A stretch of DNA of 12,533 nucleotides. Origin: Caryophanales bacterium UBA1624 (GTDB lineage Bacteria > Bacillota_I > Bacilli_A > RFN20 > CAG-826). Made by a program: the position numbers and the translations under genes. The stretch lies in NCBI GenBank assembly GCA_002321395.1, contig DCMK01000006.1, positions 27,635 to 40,167 on the forward strand, given 5' to 3'. Positions 7,415 through 12,533 of the stretch are shown here, piece by piece. Position 1 is the first letter of the stretch; every line of letters starts with the position of its first letter. The notes below the pieces were generated by a model. That model had not been told where the DNA came from, ran no database searches, and worked only from the letters and a program-made list of their open reading frames with translations.

Positions 7415-7444
7415 AAAGGCCCCGCGATGGGGCCTTTTGATTTT
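7415..7444 (+). terminator. Intrinsic terminator of the pepV-trmB-ytpR operon
   Basis: A perfect 9-bp stem, AAAGGCCCC (7415-7423) with GGGGCCTTT (7429-7437), encloses the loop GCGAT and runs into TTTTGATTTT. It begins 14 bases after the ytpR stop. The A-run on the left arm could also allow some function on the other strand. Confidence 0.92.
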
Positions 7445-7469
7445 GAAAGAATGAGAAATATTTTCAAAA
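7441..7469. repeat. Inverted repeat TTTTGAAA / TTTCAAAA
   Basis: TTTTGAAA (7441-7448) is mirrored exactly by TTTCAAAA (7462-7469) across 13 bases. It overlaps the tail of the terminator and shares the TTGAAA/TTTCAA half-site seen again at 7529-7560. It may be an operator or simply an AT-rich secondary structure. Confidence 0.4.
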
Positions 7470-7529
7470 GTTGAGCAGCGGCCTAATCCTGCGAGAATGA
7501 AAGGGCTAAAAAGCGCTGCGAAAACGCCT

Positions 7530-7543
7530 TGAAAGCGGTTACC
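7530..7543 (+). promoter_or_regulatory. cre/LacI-type operator-like site
   Basis: TGAAAGCGGTTACC fits the catabolite-responsive element consensus TGWAARCGYTWNCW at 12 of 14 positions, missing the Y after CG and the final W. LacI/GalR-family proteins, including CcpA, bind such central-CG dyads. It lies about 100 bases upstream of the lacI start, so it could serve CcpA or self-control by the adjacent LacI regulator. Confidence 0.5.
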
Positions 7544-7544
7544 C

Positions 7545-7560
7545 TTTTCAACATTGAAAA
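7545..7560. promoter_or_regulatory. Perfect palindrome TTTTCAA-CA-TTGAAAA, likely operator
   Basis: The two 7-bp arms are exact inverted repeats around CA. It lies two bases after the cre-like site and 86 bases before the lacI start. Its first 11 bases, TTTTCAACATT, recur exactly on the minus strand at 9871-9881 in the araC/GH3 promoter region, which supports a role as a protein-binding site. Confidence 0.55.
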
Positions 7561-7589
7561 GATTTACATTCTTTTCGTGAAAACGAAGA

Positions 7590-7618
7590 TTGTTTTTCCT
7601 TCCTCCCGAAGCCATAAT
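7590..7618 (+). promoter_or_regulatory. Candidate promoter for the LacI-family gene
   Basis: TTGTTT (7590-7595) and CATAAT (7613-7618) are spaced by 17 bases; the -10 box matches five of six consensus positions and the -35 box only its TTG. The transcript would begin near 7625, giving a short leader of about 22 bases with AAAGGA before the ATG at 7647. The operator-like dyads lie just upstream of this promoter. Confidence 0.5.
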
Positions 7619-7646
7619 GTTCCCAACGAAAGGAAGACGGTAACCC

Positions 7647-8651
7647 ATGCAAAATTTAAAGGACAGGGTAACGATTTACCAAGTTGCCCAAGCCGCCGGA
7701 GTTTCTTTGGCGACGGTTTCCCGCGTCATCAACAAACAAGGATCGGTGACGCCGGCGACGCGAAAGAAGGTCGAGGACACGATCCAAGCTTTGGGGTATA
7801 AGCCATCGGGGCTTGCCCAGGCCTTGGCCACCAACCGCTCGACCAACATCGGCGTCGTCATCCCGAGCGCCAACTACGTTTATATCGCCAACCTCCTCAA
7901 CGGCATCACCGACGTAGCGAAGGAGAAAGGCTTCCTATTGACCCTCTTCTCGACCTCCCATTCCCGTGAGGAGGCGCTGTCGATGATCGAGAAGGTCATC
8001 ACGGCCCACGTCGACGGGGCGATCATCTTCGATGACCAGCTCGGGCCGGAGGACGTCAAGAAAATCGCTTCCTACAACGTCCCATCGATCGTCATCGACA
8101 ACAAGCTCTCCGGGGATAAGGTCGGGAACATCTCCTTCTCCTACGACGCCGAGCTGAAGAAGATGATCGAGAATTACTACGCCAAAGGCGGGGATAAGGT
8201 CATGACCTTCCTCCACGTGCACAACGCGGGCCGCCTCCTCAATCGCTGCGAGAAGACCTTCATCGAAACCCACAAGGCCTTGGGCAAGAGCTACAACGTC
8301 ATCAATTGCGACGATTCCTACACCCATACTTACGCCGATTTCCGCGAGTACTTCGAAACCCACAAAAAAGCCTATCTGATCGCCTACCGCGATTCGATCG
8401 CCGCCGCCGTCGAGAACGCCGCCACCGATTCGGGCCTTTCCGTCCCAGAGGACGTGGAAGTGGTGTCCTTGGTCGGCACCAAATATGCCAACATCGTCCG
8501 CCCGACCCTGACCGCCATGCATATCGACATGTCCGAGGTCGGAAAGCGGGCCATGTACATGCTCACCGACCTCATGGCGCAGAACCTGGTGGACAAACAA
8601 GCCAAGTTCGAAGCCCACTTCGTCGAAGGGCAATCGACCATCAAACGCTAA
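7647..8651 (+). CDS. LacI/GalR-family transcriptional regulator
   Basis: The protein has 334 residues. The N-terminus TIYQVAQAAGVSLATVSRVI (9-28) is the LacI-type helix-turn-helix; VTPATRKKVEDTIQALGYKP follows, then the hinge helix region SGLAQALATN and NIGVVIPS, where the periplasmic-binding-protein-like effector domain begins. VDGAIIFDD, VPSIVIDNK and the late LVGTKYANIVRPTLTAMHID (cf. 'P.lttv..p') fit that fold. The family represses, or less often activates, sugar-use genes and responds to a sugar or sugar phosphate; which one cannot be told. The start has AAAGGA about 12 bases upstream. Location beside a GH3 enzyme and a GPH symporter, and a shared 11-bp motif in both promoter regions, suggest it controls them and itself. 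Confidence 0.93.
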   Translation: MQNLKDRVTIYQVAQAAGVSLATVSRVINKQGSVTPATRKKVEDTIQALGYKPSGLAQALATNRSTNIGVVIPSANYVYIANLLNGITDVAKEKGFLLTLFSTSHSREEALSMIEKVITAHVDGAIIFDDQLGPEDVKKIASYNVPSIVIDNKLSGDKVGNISFSYDAELKKMIENYYAKGGDKVMTFLHVHNAGRLLNRCEKTFIETHKALGKSYNVINCDDSYTHTYADFREYFETHKKAYLIAYRDSIAAAVENAATDSGLSVPEDVEVVSLVGTKYANIVRPTLTAMHIDMSEVGKRAMYMLTDLMAQNLVDKQAKFEAHFVEGQSTIKR

Positions 8652-8677
8652 GAAGGCTCAGGCCTTCTTTTCTTTTT
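8650..8677 (+). terminator. Intrinsic terminator after the LacI-family gene
   Basis: AAGAAGGC (8650-8657) pairs with GCCTTCTT (8662-8669) around the loop TCAG, followed by TTCTTTTT. The stem begins inside the lacI stop codon. The loop holds the stop codon of the convergent minus-strand gene, and the right arm encodes its last Lys-Lys-Ala residues. In the minus direction no T-run follows the stem, so it is a plus-strand terminator only. Confidence 0.82.
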
Positions 8678-9827
8678 CCCGGTACCCCGAAGGGGTTACC
8701 CCATACTTCTTTTTGAAGTTCCGGCAGAAAAGCGCCGCGGTCGGATAGCCCAAATAATAGGAAATCTCTGAGACGCTGCTATCCCCATCCTTTAGAAGCT
8801 GAGCCGCCTTCCTCAATTTGCAATCCTTCAAAAACGCGATTACGCCCCCTTTGCTTTCCTTTCCGAAGCAGGCGCATAAGGAGCTTTCGGACAACGAAAG
8901 GCTTTTGGCTACTTTCTTCAAGGTGAAGCTCTCCCCGAAATGGCGTTCGGCGTAATTGGAGAGGGCGAGGCGGATCGAGCCTTGCTCCCCGGCAAGCAAG
9001 CTCACCCTTGAAGCGTAATCGCGCAGCATTTCAAGTTGGAGATTCAAACGGGTGGGGCTGTCTGGCAAAGCCTCATTCCGCTTCAGATACGTGTCGGAAA
9101 GCGACAAGGCCAAGTCGGGGTCAAGCCCTCCCTCAATCGCCGCCCGGCAGGCCAAGGAGGCCGTGATGATGAAGAGGTTCTTCGATTGGCTCTTCTCCTC
9201 GTTGCTGGTTTCCCCTGGGCGGAAGGAGGGGAGGGAGGAAACCCATTCCTCCAAGCCGCGCACATCCCCTCGCTTCACGAAGGAGAGCATTTCCCTTTCG
9301 GCGCGGTAGGAAGAGGAATGGTTCTCAACCCGAAAGGAGGAATCCTCCGCCCTCTCCATTTTTCCGCCTCCCTCCCCGGATGCGGGGAATAGATTCGAGA
9401 CGTCCGCCTTCTCCGAGGTAAGGACGTGGTAAAGGCTGCAGCAAGAAAGGAGCAAAGGGGAAAGAGGCATGGGCTGGATTTGGGACAAAGCGGCCCAAAA
9501 AGAAGGGGCATCGAGGGGCTTCACCCCCAAGGAAAAAGCCATTTCCCGCGCCTCCTCCTTCCGGAAAGGCGTTTCCCGGGAAGGGCCGAAGACGATGAGG
9601 GAGGACCCGCTTTTGAAGAAAACGTAATAAGAGGAAAAACGATCGAAGCGAAAGCCGATCTTTTGCTCGGAGGATTCGACGTCCTCTTTCGCCAATCCCG
9701 CGGGGCAAACCGGGAAGGGGCTGGGGAAAAGGCAATGGGAGAAGACTCCCTTTTCGAAAACGGATACGGGGACCCCGCAGAGAGAAGAGGCGTTCGACAA
9801 AAGGTATTCAAAATCAATTTCACCCAT
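8658..9827 (-). CDS. AraC-family transcriptional regulator
   Basis: The protein has 389 residues. The C-terminal region carries the two AraC helix-turn-helices: FTLKKVAKSLSLSESSLCACF (301-321) and SVSEISYYLGYPTAALFCRN (351-370), ending in the family signature FKKKYGVTPSGYR (371-383). The N-terminus, FEYLLSNASSLCGVPVSVFE, resembles the short sensory domain of many Bacillota AraC regulators; the ligand is unknown. The middle (about 160-290) is helical and lacks a clear motif. The open frame runs on to 10736, but that part is antisense to the GH3 gene, and ATG 9827 gives the expected N-terminus. No ribosome site precedes it. The divergent GH3 gene starts 75 bases away, so this protein probably activates it; it ends six bases from the convergent lacI gene. 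Confidence 0.9.
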   Translation of the reverse strand: MGEIDFEYLLSNASSLCGVPVSVFEKGVFSHCLFPSPFPVCPAGLAKEDVESSEQKIGFRFDRFSSYYVFFKSGSSLIVFGPSRETPFRKEEAREMAFSLGVKPLDAPSFWAALSQIQPMPLSPLLLSCCSLYHVLTSEKADVSNLFPASGEGGGKMERAEDSSFRVENHSSSYRAEREMLSFVKRGDVRGLEEWVSSLPSFRPGETSNEEKSQSKNLFIITASLACRAAIEGGLDPDLALSLSDTYLKRNEALPDSPTRLNLQLEMLRDYASRVSLLAGEQGSIRLALSNYAERHFGESFTLKKVAKSLSLSESSLCACFGKESKGGVIAFLKDCKLRKAAQLLKDGDSSVSEISYYLGYPTAALFCRNFKKKYGVTPSGYREKEKKA

Positions 9828-9836
9828 CAAAATAGA

Positions 9837-9842
9837 AGAATA
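9837..9842 (-). promoter_or_regulatory. Candidate -10 box for the AraC-family gene
   Basis: On the minus strand TATTCT lies nine bases before the ATG, which would leave a leader of only two or three bases. No -35 hexamer stands out, as expected if an activator is needed. A weak call resting on position and the lack of a Shine-Dalgarno sequence. Confidence 0.3.
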
Positions 9843-9870
9843 GACAATAAAACGGCAAAAAGCGACAAGA

Positions 9871-9888
9871 AATGTTGAAAACCGACAT
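9871..9888. promoter_or_regulatory. Likely operator in the araC/GH3 divergent region
   Basis: AATGTTGAAAA (9871-9881) is the exact reverse complement of TTTTCAACATT at 7545-7555 upstream of lacI. It also forms one side of a dyad ATGT-N9-ACAT (9872-9888). It lies just upstream of the GH3 -10 box, where a bound protein would block or help RNA polymerase. Confidence 0.5.
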
Positions 9889-9889
9889 C

Positions 9890-9895
9890 TATAAT
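9890..9895 (+). promoter_or_regulatory. Perfect -10 box (TATAAT) for the GH3 gene
   Basis: TATAAT is an exact consensus match. Transcription should begin about seven bases downstream, at 9902-9903, where an ATG lies. The -35 region (AAGAAA at 17-bp spacing) is poor, so activation by a regulator is plausible. The box contains the first in-frame ATG (9894), which therefore is unlikely to be the true start. Confidence 0.65.
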
Positions 9896-9902
9896 GGCTA
9901 GC

Positions 9903-12326
9903 ATGAAACCCCTTACATCCAAAAAAGAGGTCGACACCAAAGAACTGTCCGCCTTTCCGAATTCCTTTCTTGCCGCTTTGACGCAGGGATCCGCTCCAAA
10001 TAAGACCAACCCCTTGCCAAGCGGGAAGGAACTCGTTCTGTGCGACGGCCCCTCCGGGGTCCGCGCCCTGGATGAGGAAGGCGATTCCCTCTCCGGCATC
10101 GCAGACACTTTGCCTTCGACCGCCTTCCCGACCTTCGGGACCTTGGCTTGTTCTTTCGATCCGAAGAATTTCCAAAAGATGGGCGAAGCCATCGGCGAGG
10201 AATGCGCCTACTATGATGTGGACGTGCTGCTGGGCCCCGCGATCAACATCCAACGCAACCCCCTTTGCGGAAGGAACTTCGAATACTGCTCCGAAGATCC
10301 GCTCCTCAGCGCCTCCTTCGGCGCCCGCTTCGTGGAAGGGGTGCAATCGAAGGGAGTGGGGGCCACCCCGAAGCATTTCGCCTGCAACGGCAACGAGGAT
10401 CACCGCTTCGCCGGGGATAGCTTGGTCTCCGAGCGCGCCCTTCAGGAAATCTACCTCAAAGCCTTCCGCCAAACCGTGCGGGAATCCCATCCCTGGGCCC
10501 TGATGACCGCCTACAACAAGATCAACCATGTCTTCTGCTCCGAGAATCCCCGCCTTTTGCAGGATATCCTGCGAAAAGAATGGGGATTTGACGGGGTTGT
10601 CATGACCGATTGGGGCGGAACCCACGACAAAATCGCCTCCCTCCGAAGCGGATGCAACCTGGAAATGCCGGGGCAGGTCGATCATAACGTCGCCTTGGTG
10701 GAAGAAGGGCTGGATCAAGGAAGCCTCTCGAAGCAAGAGCTCCTATCTTCCCTCGCCCCTATGCTGGAGCTGGAGCGCAGGACTTCCAAAAGGGAGAAAA
10801 AGGGAAAGGAGATCTTCCCCGCCCACGCCGAACTTGCCCTTTCTTTGGCCCTGGATAGCATCGTGCTGCTCAAAAACGAGGACGATGCTTTGCCCTTATC
10901 GCCTTCTTCTTCTATCGCCTGCATCGGCGGATTCTTCTCCAACCTCCGTTACCAAGGATCGGGCTCTTCGATGCTCAACCCCTTCCTCCTTCTCTCCTTC
11001 CCCGAATCCTTTCAAAAGAGGAAGGCCGCCTATTGTTACGCGCAAGGCTTCTTCAATGAGAAGGAAGAGGCCGACGGAAAGCTGGAAAGGGAGGCTTTGG
11101 CGGCGGCAAAGGGGAAGGACGTCGTCCTTTTCTTCGCCGGCATGGACGATTTTCAGGAAAGCGAGGGGTATGACAAAACGTCCCTTTCCCTGAAAAAGAA
11201 CCAAGACTCCCTTCTGAAGAAAATCCTGTCGATTGGGAAGAAGGTCGTTTTGATCCTCTTCTCCGGGACCCCTCTTGAGCTCGCTGCTTATCCTGGGGTC
11301 TCCGCGATCCTTTGGGCGGGGTTAGGAGGGGAGAGCGTCGCCGAAGCGGTCACTCGCATCCTCTTCGGGGAGGTTAACCCCAGCGGAAAGCTGGCCCAGA
11401 CTTGGCCGGTCGCGGAAAAAGACATCCCCGGAATCGAAGCCTTCGGGAAAGGCAACGAAGAATACTACAAAGAGGATATCTTCGTCGGCTACCGCTATTA
11501 CGGCACCTTCGGCAAAAAGGTCGCCTATCCCTTCGGATATGGCCTTTCCTATACGAGTTTCCGCCTTCGCTCCTTCCACGCGGAAAAAGAAGGGCAGGGG
11601 GTTTCTTTCTCGGCCGAAGTGGAAAACACCGGCGAGAGGGAAGGGAAGGAGGTTTTGCAGGTTTACGTGAGGAAACCGCGCAAAAACGGCCCCGAAAAAG
11701 AACTCGTCGCATTCGCGAAATTCTCCTTGGGCAAAGGGGAAAGGAAGCAAATCCGCCTTTCTTGCCCAGATTCGGAGCTCCTCGCCTATTCTTCGCTTTC
11801 GCATCAGCTGGAGATTCAAACGGGGAAATACGTCTTTTACGCAGGGTTTTCGAGCATGGACACCCCGCTCCAAGAGGAGCTGGAAATCATGGGAGGCGCC
11901 TCTTCCGGGTTCGACGTGCCCCATTATCTTTCGCTCAGCGATGAGGAATTCTGCTCGGAGATCGGCGTAAGCTACCTCCCAAGCAAGTTCGGGCAAAGGC
12001 CCTATACGATGGAAACCCCGCTCAGGGAGATGGGCACTTTCTTCGGGAGGTTCTTCACCAAAGCGGTCTCCGGGGTCGGAAAGAGCCAATACAAAAAAGG
12101 AAAGCGGCTCAAGGACCCCAAGAAAAGGGAGGCCGAGATGAAGGCCGGGAACTTCGTGGCGAGGATGATGCCCGCCAATTCCCTCCGTTCGATGTGCTTC
12201 TCATCCAGCGGCGCCTTCTCCTATAAGATGGCGTTATTGATGCTCGGGCTGGTCAACAACCATCCCATCCAAGGACTCAAACAAATGATTCGGGAGGAAA
12301 AGAATCATGGAAAAAACAAAAAATAA
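9903..12326 (+). CDS. Glycoside hydrolase family 3 enzyme, probable beta-glucosidase or related exo-glycosidase
   Basis: The protein has 807 residues and no signal peptide, so it should be cytoplasmic. The barrel domain shows GATPKHFACNGNE, ALMTAYNKING-like ALMTAYNKINH, and GVVMTDWGG with the nucleophile D236. The second domain has DSIVLLKNEDDALPL, then ESEGYDKTSLSL with E421 as the likely acid/base (family 'sEg.DR..l.Lp'), and AILWAGLGGESVAEA and FGEVNPSGKLAQTWP, followed by YPFGYGLSYTSF. A fibronectin-III-like domain holds EGKEVLQVYVRKP. No PA14 insert is seen. A tail of about 140 residues follows (from about 665), ending in a basic stretch. The substrate (beta-glucoside, xyloside or other) cannot be fixed. 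ATG 9903 is chosen over 9894 because TATAAT overlaps the latter. The symporter gene overlaps its 3' end by 20 bases, so import and cleavage are coupled. Confidence 0.93.
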   Translation: MKPLTSKKEVDTKELSAFPNSFLAALTQGSAPNKTNPLPSGKELVLCDGPSGVRALDEEGDSLSGIADTLPSTAFPTFGTLACSFDPKNFQKMGEAIGEECAYYDVDVLLGPAINIQRNPLCGRNFEYCSEDPLLSASFGARFVEGVQSKGVGATPKHFACNGNEDHRFAGDSLVSERALQEIYLKAFRQTVRESHPWALMTAYNKINHVFCSENPRLLQDILRKEWGFDGVVMTDWGGTHDKIASLRSGCNLEMPGQVDHNVALVEEGLDQGSLSKQELLSSLAPMLELERRTSKREKKGKEIFPAHAELALSLALDSIVLLKNEDDALPLSPSSSIACIGGFFSNLRYQGSGSSMLNPFLLLSFPESFQKRKAAYCYAQGFFNEKEEADGKLEREALAAAKGKDVVLFFAGMDDFQESEGYDKTSLSLKKNQDSLLKKILSIGKKVVLILFSGTPLELAAYPGVSAILWAGLGGESVAEAVTRILFGEVNPSGKLAQTWPVAEKDIPGIEAFGKGNEEYYKEDIFVGYRYYGTFGKKVAYPFGYGLSYTSFRLRSFHAEKEGQGVSFSAEVENTGEREGKEVLQVYVRKPRKNGPEKELVAFAKFSLGKGERKQIRLSCPDSELLAYSSLSHQLEIQTGKYVFYAGFSSMDTPLQEELEIMGGASSGFDVPHYLSLSDEEFCSEIGVSYLPSKFGQRPYTMETPLREMGTFFGRFFTKAVSGVGKSQYKKGKRLKDPKKREAEMKAGNFVARMMPANSLRSMCFSSSGAFSYKMALLMLGLVNNHPIQGLKQMIREEKNHGKNKK
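12292..12297 (+). promoter_or_regulatory. Ribosome binding site of the symporter gene
   Basis: GGGAGG lies nine bases before the ATG at 12307, inside the last codons of the GH3 gene. It supports 12307 as the start of the overlapping gene at the window edge. Confidence 0.75.
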
Positions 12327-12533
12327 GATGGCGCTTTCGGGGAGGATCTTCGCCTCGCGGGTCAAAAGCAAAAACGTGACCCCCGCCGAAAAATGGATCG
12401 GCTACCTTCTCGGCCCCGCCGGGGCGTTGCTGCTGAACGCGGTGTTCGCGACCTACCTAAACGTCTACTACACCGACGTCCTGAAACTCAATTGGGTCTG
12501 GGGAGGCATGTTCCTCTTCCTTTTCCCGATCGT
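12307..12533 (+). CDS. GPH-family sugar:cation symporter (MFS), N-terminal fragment running off the right edge
   Basis: Seventy-five codons are visible. After a basic N-terminal stretch comes VTPAEKWIGYLLGPAGALLL, and the first membrane helix leads into ATYLNVYYTDVLKL, then WVWGGMFLFLFPIV, the start of a second helix. This 'ek..Y..Gd.g......l...yl..fYtdvlgl' pattern is characteristic of the MelB/GPH family, which imports oligosaccharides or glycosides with Na+ or H+. It begins within the end of the GH3 gene, 20 bases of overlap, behind a good ribosome site. The pairing suggests it brings in the substrate of the GH3 enzyme. Confidence 0.85.
   Translation, partial: MEKTKNKMALSGRIFASRVKSKNVTPAEKWIGYLLGPAGALLLNAVFATYLNVYYTDVLKLNWVWGGMFLFLFPI

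Noticed and set aside
9828..10736. Upstream extension of the AraC-family frame on the minus strand
   Set aside because: It is antisense to the GH3 catalytic domain. The proper AraC N-terminus begins at 9827, and the extension has no domain.
11322..12089. Minus-strand open frame of 255 codons opposite the GH3 C-terminal half
   Set aside because: It is antisense to well-defined GH3 domains with no motif of its own.
1..12533. CRISPR arrays, tRNA or rRNA genes, insertion sequences
   Set aside because: No regularly spaced repeats, no cloverleaf-like or rRNA sequence and no transposase or terminal inverted repeats were seen.

Overview
The window reads as a gene-dense stretch of a fairly GC-rich chromosome from a Bacillota (Firmicutes) bacterium of the class Bacilli. 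The signs are the pepV-trmB-ytpR style housekeeping block, strong AGGAGG-type ribosome sites, LacI and AraC regulators, and a GPH-type sugar symporter. TGA is used as an ordinary stop at the end of at least seven genes, so the Mycoplasma code does not apply. An uncultured gut-type Bacilli lineage is my guess from overall feel; no marker gene here settles it.

Layout. (1) 1-1065: C-terminal part of a carbohydrate ABC transporter solute-binding protein, open at the left edge. (2) 1067-4690: a tightly packed plus-strand cassette of four genes with overlapping or abutting ends. They encode a small two-helix membrane protein, a 433-residue SIR2-like protein with an intact NAD-site motif set, and two diverged RDD-like membrane proteins with large loops after the first helix. 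This is the least explained part of the window and the best candidate for an undescribed system, possibly defence or stress signalling. (3) 4805-7401: a housekeeping operon of a PepV-like dipeptidase, tRNA m7G46 methyltransferase TrmB and the tRNA-binding-domain protein YtpR, closed by a clear intrinsic terminator. (4) 7402-7646: the longest gene-free stretch, rich in dyads and operator-like repeats, upstream of a LacI-family regulator (7647-8651). (5) 8658-9827, minus strand: an AraC-family regulator convergent with lacI. (6) 9828-9902: a short AT-rich divergent promoter region. (7) 9903-12326 and 12307 to the right edge: a cytoplasmic GH3 glycosidase overlapping a GPH-family sugar symporter.

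How they fit together: regions 4-7 form a glycoside uptake and cleavage locus, with the symporter importing a short glycoside, the GH3 enzyme hydrolysing it inside the cell, and LacI and AraC regulators beside it. An identical 11-bp motif, TTTTCAACATT, sits in both the lacI upstream region and the araC/GH3 promoter region, which suggests one regulator binds both. The GH3 promoter has a perfect TATAAT placed so that the mRNA would start at or next to the ATG, that is, a candidate leaderless message. All functional calls are from reading motifs by eye; no database search was possible.
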